Part shown: in pieces, positions 34,321 to 42,632 of the stretch
Numbering within the stretch: position 1 is the stretch's first letter
Layout: each line of letters opens with the position of its first letter
Assembly: GCF_011604685.1 (NCBI RefSeq)
Contig: NZ_CP050063.1
Location: forward strand, 5,168,501-5,232,500
Length of the DNA stretch: 64,000 nt
DNA from: Spirosoma aureum
GTDB taxonomy: Bacteria; Bacteroidota; Bacteroidia; Cytophagales; Spirosomataceae
Direction of reading: 5' to 3'
Translations under genes and position numbers: made by a program
Notes under the pieces: generated by a model
The model's input: the letters and a program-made list of their open reading frames with translations, nothing else
Databases searched by the model: none
Told to the model about the DNA's origin: nothing

Positions 34321-35481
34321 ATGAACCGAGTAACGACAATTGATGTAACGCGCGGCCTGGTCATGGTTATCATGGCATTAGATCACGTCCGGGATCTGTT
34401 GCACATCACCGCTGTCACGCAAAATCCCACCGACCTTGCTACAACGACTGCCCCGATATTCCTGACCCGATGGATCACCCATTTATGCGCTCCTACCTTT
34501 GTTTTCTTATCAGGAACGTCGGCCTATTTATCGCTAAAGAAAAGCCAGAACTCTCCCACGGCCCGGCGTTTTTTACTGACGCGCGGTCTGGTTTTAATTC
34601 TGCTCGAACTGACGATTATCAACTTCGCATTCTGGTTCGATATTCAGTTTAGAAGTATGCTGTTGCAGGTAATTTATGCCATTGGTGGCGGCCTGATTAT
34701 CGTATCGTTACTGGCTCGACTGCCCGTTAAATGGGTTGGTATTCTGGGACTGATCATTGTATTTGGGCATAATTTGCTCCAGCTGGTACCGGCATTTACC
34801 AATCCGACGGCCCGACTGGTGGGTTCCTTGCTGTTTCGGGTCGAATTTTTCCAGATAAGTCCGGCATTTGCCCTTCTGGTTGCTTATCCACTCATTCCCT
34901 GGCTTGGCCTCATGCTGGTTGGTTTTGCGTGCGGCTCCCTGATGGAGCAGCCCATTACAATCCGTAAACGCTCTCTATTTCGCCTTGGGCTGGGTGCGTT
35001 GGGGCTATTTATCGTTCTCCGTTTTATTAATAGTTACGGTGATCCGGCACCCTGGTCTGTTCAGAAAGACGCATTCTTTACCGTGCTGTCGTTTATAAAC
35101 GTAACCAAGTATCCACCATCACTGCTGTACGATCTGTTGATGATTGGCATTGCCTTACTTATCCTGGCCCTCGCCGATGGGGCCGATAGTCCGGTCACCC
35201 GCTGGCTGATGGTATACGGCAAAGTGCCGATGTTTTATTACATCATTCACTGGTATTCCATTCACCTGCTGATGATTGCCATGGTCCTGCTTGAAGGATA
35301 CGGATGGAAAGACATTCAGGCAGGTACGCTGAATTTTGGACGGCCAGCTGGAGCAGGCATTTCACTCGGCCCGGTTTATCTGGTCTGGCTTGGTCTTGTG
35401 CTGGCTTTATATCCGTTGTGTAGATGGTATGGCCGTTACAAAACGGCTCATCCAGAGATAAAAATTCTGCGCTATGTGTAA
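34321..35481 (+). CDS. HGSNAT-like/DUF1624 membrane acyltransferase
   Basis: 386 aa with about ten hydrophobic helices. The N-terminal MNRVTTIDVTRGLVMVIMALDHVRD is the mark of the DUF1624/heparan-alpha-glucosaminide N-acetyltransferase family, where the His of the DH pair is thought to carry or transfer the acyl group. Other family segments are WITHLCAPTFVFLSGTSAYL and GKVPMFYYIIHWYSIHL. Likely acetylates a sugar across the inner membrane. Its stop is followed by a 337-bp gap. The substrate is not known. Confidence 0.9.
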   Translation: MNRVTTIDVTRGLVMVIMALDHVRDLLHITAVTQNPTDLATTTAPIFLTRWITHLCAPTFVFLSGTSAYLSLKKSQNSPTARRFLLTRGLVLILLELTIINFAFWFDIQFRSMLLQVIYAIGGGLIIVSLLARLPVKWVGILGLIIVFGHNLLQLVPAFTNPTARLVGSLLFRVEFFQISPAFALLVAYPLIPWLGLMLVGFACGSLMEQPITIRKRSLFRLGLGALGLFIVLRFINSYGDPAPWSVQKDAFFTVLSFINVTKYPPSLLYDLLMIGIALLILALADGADSPVTRWLMVYGKVPMFYYIIHWYSIHLLMIAMVLLEGYGWKDIQAGTLNFGRPAGAGISLGPVYLVWLGLVLALYPLCRWYGRYKTAHPEIKILRYV

Positions 35482-35818
35482 TCAGTAAGAGCATGTCAAG
35501 CAATACGAGATAGTATTAAACTAAAAGGGTCGAAAGAGGACTGTGTTTGCACCAATTGACCTCTTTTGGGGCAATTACGCGTACATATTGTTCTGGGTAA
35601 AGAGCAAGACCTGATTACAATTTTTTGATCGCTTCGTATTCTTTCCGGTTATCCCTCATTACCATTTGTCATAGGGTCTTCTGTCAACTGCCTAACATGC
35701 AGACGCTACCTTTATGCCGAATTATTACCATACTCGGAGCGTTTTCATTGTAGAGCCTTTCTGCATTTCCGGTAGTCATTACCCACGAAGGCCGACAATT
35801 GATTTGTACAATACAACC
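35482..35818. other. 337-bp intergenic region
   Basis: AAAGAGG (35533-35539) and CCTCTTT (35560-35566) could form a weak terminator for the membrane acyltransferase. The rest precedes the ferredoxin reductase; the open frame from 35714 to the chosen start is not family-like. Confidence 0.4.
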
Positions 35819-36823
35819 ATGATTACCACAGATATTTGCATCATCGGCGCGGGCCCGGTTGGTCTGTTCGCTGTTTTTGAAGCTGGTTTATTAAAAATGC
35901 GCTGCCACCTGATCGATGCACTTCCACAGGTGGGCGGGCAGCTTTCCGAAATTTATCCACAGAAGCCTATTTACGACATTCCCGGTTATCCGGCCATCAA
36001 CGCACAGCAATTGGTTGATAACCTGATGGAGCAGATCGAGCCGTTTCATCCTACGTTTACACTGGGTGAACGAGTCGAAACACTGGTACGTCAGGCCGAT
36101 GAATCCTTTGTGATTACGACCAATGACGGCACCTCCGTTCATTGCCAGGTGGTGGTTATTGCCGGTGGGCTCGGTTGCTTTGAACCGCGCAAACCGGAAA
36201 TCCTGAATCTGGAGCAGTTTGAAGGAAAAGGAGTTGCTTACATGGTTAAGAATCCAGAACAACTCCGCGACCGCCGGGTCGTACTGGCGGGTGGTGGCGA
36301 CTCGGCCCTCGACTGGACCGTATTTCTGGCCGATGTAGCTAAAGAAGTGACGCTCGTTCACCGGAGCGATAGCTTCCGGGGTGCGCCCGATTCTGCCGAA
36401 AAAGTGTTTGACCTGGCCAAAGAGGGCCGAATCAATCTCGTCCTGCAATCCAACATTACCAGCATTCACGGTAACGGGCATTTGCAGGAAGTAAGCATAA
36501 CGGCAAAAGACAAATCAGTAACCAATCTGGCTGCCGATAACCTGATACCGTTATTCGGTCTGACTCCCAAACTCGGACCGATTGCCGATTGGGGCCTTAA
36601 CATCGACAAATCTGCCATTCTGGTCGATACGACCGATTACTCAACCAACGTTGAACGAATCTATGCCATCGGCGACATCAATACGTATCCCGGCAAACTG
36701 AAACTGATATTGTGCGGATTCCACGAAGCCGCGCTCATGTGCCAAAGCGCATTCAGGTACGTATATCCGAATCAGAAACTGAGTTTTAAATACACGACCG
36801 TCAACGGAATACCCACGTTTTAA
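35819..36823 (+). CDS. ferredoxin--NADP+ reductase, thioredoxin-reductase-like (YumC type)
   Basis: 334 aa from ATG 35819 (MITTDICIIGAGPVGLFAVFEAG), where the FAD-binding GxGPxG motif starts; the extra 35 residues upstream are rejected. The NADP-binding segment is VVLAGGGDSALDWTVFL, without the CxxC of thioredoxin reductase, and the late FAD motif is IYAIGDINTYPGKLKLILCGFHEAA. Passes electrons from NADPH to ferredoxin or flavodoxin. The partner is very probably the 2Fe-2S ferredoxin 69 nt downstream. Confidence 0.94.
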   Translation: MITTDICIIGAGPVGLFAVFEAGLLKMRCHLIDALPQVGGQLSEIYPQKPIYDIPGYPAINAQQLVDNLMEQIEPFHPTFTLGERVETLVRQADESFVITTNDGTSVHCQVVVIAGGLGCFEPRKPEILNLEQFEGKGVAYMVKNPEQLRDRRVVLAGGGDSALDWTVFLADVAKEVTLVHRSDSFRGAPDSAEKVFDLAKEGRINLVLQSNITSIHGNGHLQEVSITAKDKSVTNLAADNLIPLFGLTPKLGPIADWGLNIDKSAILVDTTDYSTNVERIYAIGDINTYPGKLKLILCGFHEAALMCQSAFRYVYPNQKLSFKYTTVNGIPTF

Positions 36824-36826
36824 TGT

Positions 36827-36880
36827 AAAATGGGCGATTCTGGTGCTACCGACAAAGTCAGTCATCAAGTCGCCCGTTTT
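36827..36880 (+). terminator. hairpin between reductase and ferredoxin genes
   Basis: AAAATGGGCGA (36827-36837) pairs with TCGCCCGTTTT (36870-36880) over 11 positions with one G-T pair; the 32-nt loop has a small inner stem. Because it ends in TTTT it could act as a partial terminator or a processing site, letting the ferredoxin be expressed at a different level. Confidence 0.45.
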
Positions 36881-36892
36881 CCAACAACAAGA

Positions 36893-37213
36893 ATGATACA
36901 ATTCACGATAGAAGACCGCGATGGCGAACGGCAAACGCTTGAAATTCCGGAAGGTATAAATCTGAGCCTGATGGAGGTCCTGAAAGCATCAGACTATAAT
37001 ATTCTGGCAACTTGTGGCGGTATGGCCCTTTGCGCGACCTGCCATGTGCAGGTCCTGGAAGGATTCGACGCACTACCACCCGCCCGTGATGCTGAATTAG
37101 ATATGCTGGACACCCTGCCCGATGCCGACCCGGACAGCCGACTGGCCTGCCAGCTTCGTGTCGATGAATCCCTCGAAGGTGGTATTTTCAAAATAAGGGG
37201 AGAAGAACAGTAG
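36893..37213 (+). CDS. 2Fe-2S ferredoxin, adrenodoxin type
   Basis: 106 aa from ATG 36893 (MIQFTIEDRDGERQ); an upstream in-frame ATG at 36830 lies inside the hairpin and is not used here. Cluster ligands Cys41, Cys47, Cys50 and Cys86 in CGGMALCATCHV and RLACQ have the C-x5-C-x2-C spacing of adrenodoxin/putidaredoxin-type proteins. Acts as one-electron carrier for the reductase before it. Its TAG stop is part of the palindromic repeat at 37207-37285. Confidence 0.93.
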   Translation: MIQFTIEDRDGERQTLEIPEGINLSLMEVLKASDYNILATCGGMALCATCHVQVLEGFDALPPARDAELDMLDTLPDADPDSRLACQLRVDESLEGGIFKIRGEEQ

Positions 37214-37285
37214 GCAGTCATCAGTGGGCAGTTTGCTTGCTACCTACTATTTATTGCCTACTGCTCACTGAAGACTGCCTACTGT
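37207..37285. repeat. imperfect ACTGCC/GGCAGT palindrome joining two genes
   Basis: Left arm 37207-37232 and right arm 37260-37285 are reverse complements at 24 of 26 positions, with a 27-nt centre. Each arm carries CAGTAGGCAGT, and its TAG is the stop codon of the ferredoxin gene (37211-37213) on one side and of the RidA gene (37281-37279) on the other. It shares words with the element at 30125-30192. It could serve as a bidirectional terminator. Confidence 0.8.
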
Positions 37286-37806
37286 CTTTCTATTTCTACA
37301 ATCATTTCAATCTCAACGGCATAGTTTGATGGTAAGGCGGCCATGCCAACAGCCGAGCGGGCATGTTTCCCTTTATCGCCGAAAAGGGCTACCAGCAAAT
37401 CAGAACAGCCATTGATGACTTTGGGCTGATCGGTGAAGTCGGGTGTTGAGTTGACAAATCCAGTAACTTTTACAATACGCCTGACAAGAGCAAGCTCTCC
37501 CAGTTCGGCTTTTAGTGTAGAGAGCAGCGAAATGGTTGTTGTTCTGGCCGCTTCATACCCTTGATCGACAGTCAGGTCTTTGCCAAGTTTACCCGTGATT
37601 CCTGTCCCGTCGGCGCGGGTGGATACGTGCCCGGCCAGAAATACCAGATTGCCCGACCGCACCGCTTTTACATAATTGCCAGCCGATTTGGTTGGAGCAA
37701 ATAACTCGACGCCCATTTTCGTCAGCGTCTGTTCGGGTGTTTGCCCGTGTGAGTAATTGACAAAGGCGAATACGAACAGTGTGAAGAGTACGAAGTTGAT
37801 TTTCAT
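37279..37806 (-). CDS. RidA/YjgF family protein with signal peptide
   Basis: 175 aa. An N-terminal signal (MKINFVLFTLFVFAFVNYSHGQ) precedes the RidA fold: GNYVKAVRSGNLVFLAGH, ITGKLGKDLTVDQGYEAARTT, KHARSAVGMAALPSNYAVEIEMIVEI. The Arg that binds the carboxylate of imine intermediates is kept (Arg150) along with the late Glu. Cytosolic RidA hydrolyses reactive enamines; this one should be periplasmic, where that substrate is not expected. It lies 24 nt after the GNAT gene on the same strand, so they are probably co-transcribed. Confidence 0.9.
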   Translation of the reverse strand: MKINFVLFTLFVFAFVNYSHGQTPEQTLTKMGVELFAPTKSAGNYVKAVRSGNLVFLAGHVSTRADGTGITGKLGKDLTVDQGYEAARTTTISLLSTLKAELGELALVRRIVKVTGFVNSTPDFTDQPKVINGCSDLLVALFGDKGKHARSAVGMAALPSNYAVEIEMIVEIERQ

Positions 37807-37830
37807 AAGAGGAGATTGGCTTAAAGATGC

Positions 37831-38394
37831 TTATGATTGGCTGGCCTTTACGTTTTCTGACAGTGGCATTCGTTTTTCCATGACTATAAACTCAAGCTGT
37901 TGCCTGGGAAGACCAAAACGAGGATCAGTAGGAAATGGCTTCATTTCACCGGTTGCCTGGTAACCGCGTCGCTGATACCAGGCAATCAGCTCGTGTCTGA
38001 CGGTAATTACTGTCATCGTTACAGCCCGGCTCTTTTGCTCAACAGCCAGTTGTTCGGCAGCTTCCAGCAATTTCCGGCCAATCCCTTTGGCCTGCGCATC
38101 CGGCGATACGGTTAACATACCCAGGTATAAATCGGAATATTTCGTGCCGGTATCTTTTCGCTCCAGATACACACATCCCAGCAACTGGCTATCCTCCTCA
38201 TATTTCAGTACAGTTGCCGCTCTATTCTGCAGCATGGCTCTCAGTCCTTCTTCATCGGTTCGAATGCCACCCAGTAAGTCCGCTTCCGTCGTCCATCCTT
38301 TGCGGGAGCTATCGCCCCGATAAGCACTATTGACCAGTTGGTTTAATGCAGCAATGTCCTGTTCGGTAGCTGTAGAAATAAGCGCATGGTTCAT
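37831..38394 (-). CDS. GNAT family N-acetyltransferase
   Basis: 187 aa from ATG 38394 (MNHALISTATEQDIAALNQLV). Acetyl-CoA motif A: LYLGMLTVSPDAQAKGIGRKLLEAAEQLA; the C-terminal part AWYQRRGYQATGEMKPFP is typical. The substrate is unknown. A full promoter with TTTG and TATATTTG boxes ends only 6 nt before the ATG, so the mRNA should be leaderless or nearly so. First gene of a GNAT-RidA unit. Confidence 0.9.
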   Translation of the reverse strand: MNHALISTATEQDIAALNQLVNSAYRGDSSRKGWTTEADLLGGIRTDEEGLRAMLQNRAATVLKYEEDSQLLGCVYLERKDTGTKYSDLYLGMLTVSPDAQAKGIGRKLLEAAEQLAVEQKSRAVTMTVITVRHELIAWYQRRGYQATGEMKPFPTDPRFGLPRQQLEFIVMEKRMPLSENVKASQS

Positions 38395-38400
38395 AGGCCG

Positions 38401-38430
38401 CAAATATATTGGGCTTCTGCTAAAAACAAA
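38401..38430 (-). promoter_or_regulatory. promoter of the GNAT-RidA unit
   Basis: On the minus strand TTTG (38430-38427), an 18-nt spacer and TATATTTG (38408-38401) match the Bacteroidota -33/-7 pattern. The ATG follows after 6 nt, implying a leaderless transcript. The -33 box is the tail of the preceding gene's terminator. Confidence 0.7.
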
Positions 38431-38459
38431 CGCCCGGAGTAACTACCCCAGACGTTTGT
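38422..38459 (-). terminator. intrinsic terminator of the AlkZ-like gene
   Basis: On the minus strand ACAAACGTCTGGGG pairs with CTCCGGGCGTTTGT (14 bp, three G-T pairs) around a 6-nt loop, then TTTTA. Lies 40 nt after the AlkZ-like stop and overlaps the next promoter. Confidence 0.75.
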
Positions 38460-38499
38460 TTCCCAGATTTTGACTTGCTTTTATACCCGATGTATCCAA

Positions 38500-39600
38500 T
38501 TAGTGTATTGCCACACCAACCTCAACGGGCCATACAGCATTGAGGCCCTTGAAGTGACCATATCGTTGACAGGTAACCGCAAAGGCTTGCTGCTGCTTTT
38601 CCGTTAACGGATAAAAGAGCGTTGGATCAATTGACACGCTATTCTTTTTAACGGTTCGTTTCCAGGTACCAACAACCCGCCCACCGATAACCAGTATCGG
38701 GTTGAATATGCCATTGCCGGTACTTACGACCTGCTTAATATCAAGCGCACCGAGTGCAGCACTACGATCTTTATAGCCCACCAGATACTCGTCGAAAGAC
38801 GGTAGCAAATGAACGACCAGTGATGTATCCTGAAAATTGGGTTCTTGTTGAGCACTCCAATATGTTTTTCCATTCGTTGTTTCCTGCGCAAGCTGTGCGT
38901 TGATCATCGATAGTCCGGTCTTGGCTTCGGCCACGGTCAGGCCCGACCACCAGACAAAATCCTGTATGGTGGCTGGCCCATGGCTCATAAAATACCGTTT
39001 CGTCAGTTCGGCCAATGCTTCGTCGCGTCCCATCGATTTCGTAGCGGGAACCCATTCATCAAGCAATGTGTAGGTGTTTTCGCTCCCTCGCCTGACTCCG
39101 CAGCAGATTAATCCGTCGAATGCGGCTCGCACCAGTAGGCCGTTAATGCGTAGATCGTGCGTTTGTATACCGACCTGCTCAAGTGCGTCCTTCAATTCAC
39201 TTCGAATGAGTTGCTTACCTCCCTGCATGGCCCGAGCCATCGCTTCGTAACTTTTAACCAGCGTTTTTTCATCGAGTTCAAGTTTCCGTAGTAGACTCGA
39301 ACATGCCACATAAAGCCGGGGTCTGAGCAGATTCAGTAACCAGCGAATGTCATCAGCGGCAATCAGATGCAGTGTACCCCGCATTGCCCAGGTACGAATT
39401 ATCGATCGATCGGCAATAGCCTGCTCAATGGTTCCTTCAGTGCTACCTGGCAGACGGAGGCCCAGCGCCCATTTTGCCGCGAGAAAATCCTGTGCCTGCA
39501 TTGCCCCGAACCAGGTAACCACGTCAACAGGTTTCGTGAATGCCGATTGGGTAATTTGATGACTGGCTAGTCGATGCTGATTTATAGCTGAATCTGTCAT
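38500..39600 (-). CDS. winged-helix protein of the AlkZ/HTH_42 family
   Basis: 366 aa, cytosolic. Matches the HTH_42 winged-helix family that includes the DNA glycosylases AlkZ and YcaQ. The catalytic QxQ-type motif is seen as MQAQDFLAAKWALGLRLPG; later landmarks are RTWAMRGTLHLIAADDIRWL, HGPATIQDFVWWSGL and LLPSFDEYLVGYKDR. AlkZ-like members unhook bulky or crosslinked alkylated bases; many are self-resistance proteins for genotoxins, but no biosynthetic cluster is visible here. Single gene with its own terminator. Confidence 0.88.
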   Translation of the reverse strand: MTDSAINQHRLASHQITQSAFTKPVDVVTWFGAMQAQDFLAAKWALGLRLPGSTEGTIEQAIADRSIIRTWAMRGTLHLIAADDIRWLLNLLRPRLYVACSSLLRKLELDEKTLVKSYEAMARAMQGGKQLIRSELKDALEQVGIQTHDLRINGLLVRAAFDGLICCGVRRGSENTYTLLDEWVPATKSMGRDEALAELTKRYFMSHGPATIQDFVWWSGLTVAEAKTGLSMINAQLAQETTNGKTYWSAQQEPNFQDTSLVVHLLPSFDEYLVGYKDRSAALGALDIKQVVSTGNGIFNPILVIGGRVVGTWKRTVKKNSVSIDPTLFYPLTEKQQQAFAVTCQRYGHFKGLNAVWPVEVGVAIH

Positions 39601-39716
39601 GTTGAGGATATTGGGAAATCAGGCAGTTCTATAAATGGGCAATTGAAGGCAACAGACTATCCAGGTAAGCTGTCTAATGGAATCCAATTACCCATTCATT
39701 CTATGTACCAAAATAA

Positions 39717-40244
39717 TCAACCAATCAGGCGATAAAAATTATAATCCGTCATGGGGGCATCTTTCAGGCCAATAGTATGACCAATTGTAATAAGCTGCCC
39801 CCGATGATAGGTACTGTGGTTCATGCAATGCTGAATAAACGACATACGTGGCTCTTCGCCGTCAGCCCAGGGTGTTTTCAGGACCACTTCCTCCTGCAAT
39901 TCGGCATCGGTCAACGATTTCACATAGGCTGTAAACTCTTTCGATTGATCAATTAGTCCATCAAACGCTTCATCTAATGTTCCATAAAAGCCGTTTTGCC
40001 GAAATGACGCTGGCGCTTCAACCTGTTGCAAAACAGCAAGCCAGAACCGTTGTGTATCCCAGATATGCACCAACGTTCCTTTAATACCCGGGAAACTGGA
40101 TGGCACTTCCAGTTCCATCAAACCCGACGGCTTGGTCTGGAGCCATTCGACCAGCCGTTTGTTAGCCCATTCGTTGTAAACAACGTAGTCGCTGATCAGC
40201 GCTGCAATGGTCAGAGGGGTCTTTACTTCGGTTGCCTGTGTCAT
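39717..40244 (-). CDS. DinB family protein
   Basis: 175 aa from ATG 40244 (MTQATEVKTPLTIAALISDYVVYNEWANKRL). The four-helix DinB fold's metal triad fits His in GTLVHIWDTQRFWL and two His in HCMNHSTYHRGQL. Members act as metal-dependent thiol transferases or are of unknown role; substrate not known. Stands alone between the AlkZ-like gene and the bicupin gene. Confidence 0.9.
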   Translation of the reverse strand: MTQATEVKTPLTIAALISDYVVYNEWANKRLVEWLQTKPSGLMELEVPSSFPGIKGTLVHIWDTQRFWLAVLQQVEAPASFRQNGFYGTLDEAFDGLIDQSKEFTAYVKSLTDAELQEEVVLKTPWADGEEPRMSFIQHCMNHSTYHRGQLITIGHTIGLKDAPMTDYNFYRLIG

Positions 40245-40442
40245 GTTTGGTAATGGTTGTTGGTTTACCTTACAAAATAACACAGTACCACTGACAGCCC
40301 TATGTCAGTAGGGTTTGCGATTTTTTTAAAAATTTTCGGCTGTATTTCTGGTCAAAAATTTTTACGCCTTTCGTTTTTGCAACCCTATCAGTATTCGCTC
40401 TGGAATAGATGCTTTTAGGCAAATAGACCTCTTCATAACCAT

Positions 40443-41210
40443 ATGAAACCTCTCTTTTCGCTTTTCTTCCTGTTTAGTGCGGCAACCATACCTGTGTTAA
40501 CCCAATCGGTCGATTCGGGCGTTTACGTCTGGGCCACATCTCCCATCAGTAAGAAGACTACCAGTAAGCAACGAACCCTTCTGGAAGGCACAACGACCGA
40601 TTTCAAGCATATGAAGATCCACGCGACAACCTTACCGGCACATCAGGCACCGCACCCGGCTCACAAACACGACGATGAAGAACTGATCATCATTAAAGAA
40701 GGTAAACTGACCGTTACTATTGAAGGAAAAACCAAAACATTAGGCGCTGGCAGTGTCGCCCTGATGATGCCAGGAGACGAACACGGTTTCGAGAACAAAG
40801 GCGATACGCCCGTTACGTATTACGTGATGCGGTATGAATCGAAAGAACCGAAAGATCTTGAACGCGGCAAAAAAGCGGGTGGATCGTTCTGGGTCGATTG
40901 GGATGAAGTCGCGTTCAAACAACACGATAAAGGCGGCATCCGGCGTATGTTCGACCGGGCCACTGCCATGACCAAACGCTTCGAAATGCACGTCACGACT
41001 CTAAACCAAGGGTTATGGAGTCACCCGCCCCACACGCACCGGGCCGCTGAAATTCTGCTTATGACCGACAACTCAGCCCAGGAAAGTATTGATGGAAAGC
41101 TCTTTTCGGCCACCAAAGGCGACCTAATCTTTCTGGAATCCAATGTACCGCACGCCATCCAGAACACCAGTCAGGGTAGCTGTACTTATTTCGCGTTTCA
41201 GTTCGAGTGA
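40443..41210 (+). CDS. exported two-cupin protein, ureidoglycine aminohydrolase-like
   Basis: 255 aa with a signal peptide (MKPLFSLFFLFSAATIPVLTQ). Cupin 1: HPAHKHDDEELIIIKEGKLTVTIEG and DEHGFEN give the His-His-Glu-His metal set. Cupin 2: HPPHTHRAAEILLMTD and NVPHAIQN repeat it. The layout resembles (S)-ureidoglycine aminohydrolase, a bicupin of purine-ring breakdown, but both sites look metal-competent and the protein is exported, so another role is possible. Followed after 139 nt by an SDR gene. Confidence 0.85.
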   Translation: MKPLFSLFFLFSAATIPVLTQSVDSGVYVWATSPISKKTTSKQRTLLEGTTTDFKHMKIHATTLPAHQAPHPAHKHDDEELIIIKEGKLTVTIEGKTKTLGAGSVALMMPGDEHGFENKGDTPVTYYVMRYESKEPKDLERGKKAGGSFWVDWDEVAFKQHDKGGIRRMFDRATAMTKRFEMHVTTLNQGLWSHPPHTHRAAEILLMTDNSAQESIDGKLFSATKGDLIFLESNVPHAIQNTSQGSCTYFAFQFE

Positions 41211-41349
41211 TTGGGTATTATTTTAGTACGATTCAATGATGGACTACGATCCTTTTCGGGTAACAGAACCTGTGTCTTTGAACATCCGTTACTACCTGAC
41301 CTGACAAGCCAAGACAAGCTCTACAAAAAAGGTCGGGTAACAGTACACC

Positions 41350-42144
41350 ATGGATCTACAACTCAACAACAAGATCGCGTTAGTAACCGGCTCAACTGCC
41401 GGTATCGGTCTGGCTACCGCGCGAAAACTCCTCGAAGAAGGTGCTCACGTAATCATTACCGGTCGTACCGAAGATCGTATTCAGTCGATTATTCAACAAC
41501 TAAAGGGTCAGTTACCTGACGCCAATGTTCGCGGAGTAGCCGTTGATTTTTCGCAGAAAACAGCTATCGATAACCTTCTGAAGGAAGTTCCGGAGGTCGA
41601 TATTCTGGTCAACAATGCGGGCATTTTCGAGCCAAAAGCCTTTGTCGATATTCCTGACGAAGACTGGTTCCGTTTTTTTGAAGTAAACGTGATGAGCGGT
41701 ATACGGCTGGCGCGGCAGTATTTTCCGGCTATGCTGAGCAAAGGCTGGGGGCGAATTTTGTTCATCTCCAGCGAATCGGCGCTGCAAATTCCCGAAGAGA
41801 TGATTCATTACGGAATGACCAAAACGGCTCAGTTAGCAGTAGCAAGAGGCCTGGCCGAATTAACGAAAGGCACAGCAGTGACGGTCAATTCGGTATTGCC
41901 TGGCCCGACAGCATCGGAGGGTGTTCAGGATTTCGTGGCTGATATGGCGAGGCACCAAAATAAAGACCGGGATCAGGTTGAACGGGAATTTTTCCAGACA
42001 GCCCGACCCACATCGCTACTTCAACGATTTTCCACTACAGATGAAGTTGCCAACATGATTGTGTATCTGAGCAGCCCACTTGCTTCTGCTACAAATGGCT
42101 CAGCCATTCGGGTTGATGGAGGCACAGTAAAAGCAATTGTCTAA
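41350..42144 (+). CDS. short-chain dehydrogenase/reductase
   Basis: 264 aa, classical SDR. Cofactor motif TGSTAGIG, NNAG, catalytic Ser in FISSESA and YxxxK in HYGMTK, then the PGPT turn. The residues after the second strand (ITGRTEDR) suggest NADP preference. Substrate unknown. A terminator follows at 42196-42233. Confidence 0.93.
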   Translation: MDLQLNNKIALVTGSTAGIGLATARKLLEEGAHVIITGRTEDRIQSIIQQLKGQLPDANVRGVAVDFSQKTAIDNLLKEVPEVDILVNNAGIFEPKAFVDIPDEDWFRFFEVNVMSGIRLARQYFPAMLSKGWGRILFISSESALQIPEEMIHYGMTKTAQLAVARGLAELTKGTAVTVNSVLPGPTASEGVQDFVADMARHQNKDRDQVEREFFQTARPTSLLQRFSTTDEVANMIVYLSSPLASATNGSAIRVDGGTVKAIV

Positions 42145-42195
42145 CCCGACTGCTCTACGCCTTAGTTATATCAATAAAATAGAAATTAATTTCTG

Positions 42196-42233
42196 AACCC
42201 TTATGAGTTACCGTTCATAAGGGTTTATTTTTT
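42196..42233 (+). terminator. intrinsic terminator of the SDR gene
   Basis: AACCCTTATGA (42196-42206) pairs with TCATAAGGGTT (42215-42225) around an 8-nt loop and runs into TTTATTTTTT. The right arm also encodes the last codons of the converging DUF3820 gene. Confidence 0.85.
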
Positions 42234-42454
42234 AATCCGTTCAACAAATACTCCAGTCCATTTAACCTGATTTCGTACATAGTTTGAAGCAGCATACCCA
42301 GTTTACCGGCCGGAAAGCCGTTCTGAGAAAACCATTCCAGATAAGAAACAGGTAACTCCCTGATTAGTCGACCCTTGAACTTACCAAAAGGCATCTGATA
42401 ATGAATTAACTCCTTCAATATAGTGGGGTCGCCATGCGGTATCTCTTCTGCCAT
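42215..42454 (-). CDS. DUF3820 family small protein
   Basis: 79 aa from ATG 42454 (MAEEIPHGDPTILKELI). The core YQMPFGKFKGRLIRELPVSYLEWFSQNGFPAGKLGMLL matches DUF3820, a small domain of unknown biochemical role found next to or fused with exonucleases and helicases. A longer frame to 42547 adds residues unlike the family. Its 3' end lies inside the SDR terminator. Confidence 0.85.
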   Translation of the reverse strand: MAEEIPHGDPTILKELIHYQMPFGKFKGRLIRELPVSYLEWFSQNGFPAGKLGMLLQTMYEIRLNGLEYLLNGLKNKPL

Positions 42455-42632
42455 TAAGTAAGTAGCTGATTCATGCTTAAGAAGCAAGGTACCAAAATTG
42501 GCCTGAATTACCCAGTCAGCTGAATTACCCAACCAGCAAAGAAACAACTGAAAAGAAGTGAAGTTATTAGTAAAAGCTTGTGTTTTTCGTTGATGGACGA
42601 CGCATGATCAGGCTATTTATCACTACACATTA

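Noticed and set aside
35891..36481. 196-codon minus-strand open frame
   Set aside because: Antisense to the ferredoxin reductase, which has both dinucleotide-binding motifs.
38500..39600. AlkZ-like glycosylase as self-resistance gene of a genotoxin cluster
   Set aside because: No polyketide, peptide synthetase or other biosynthetic gene lies nearby.
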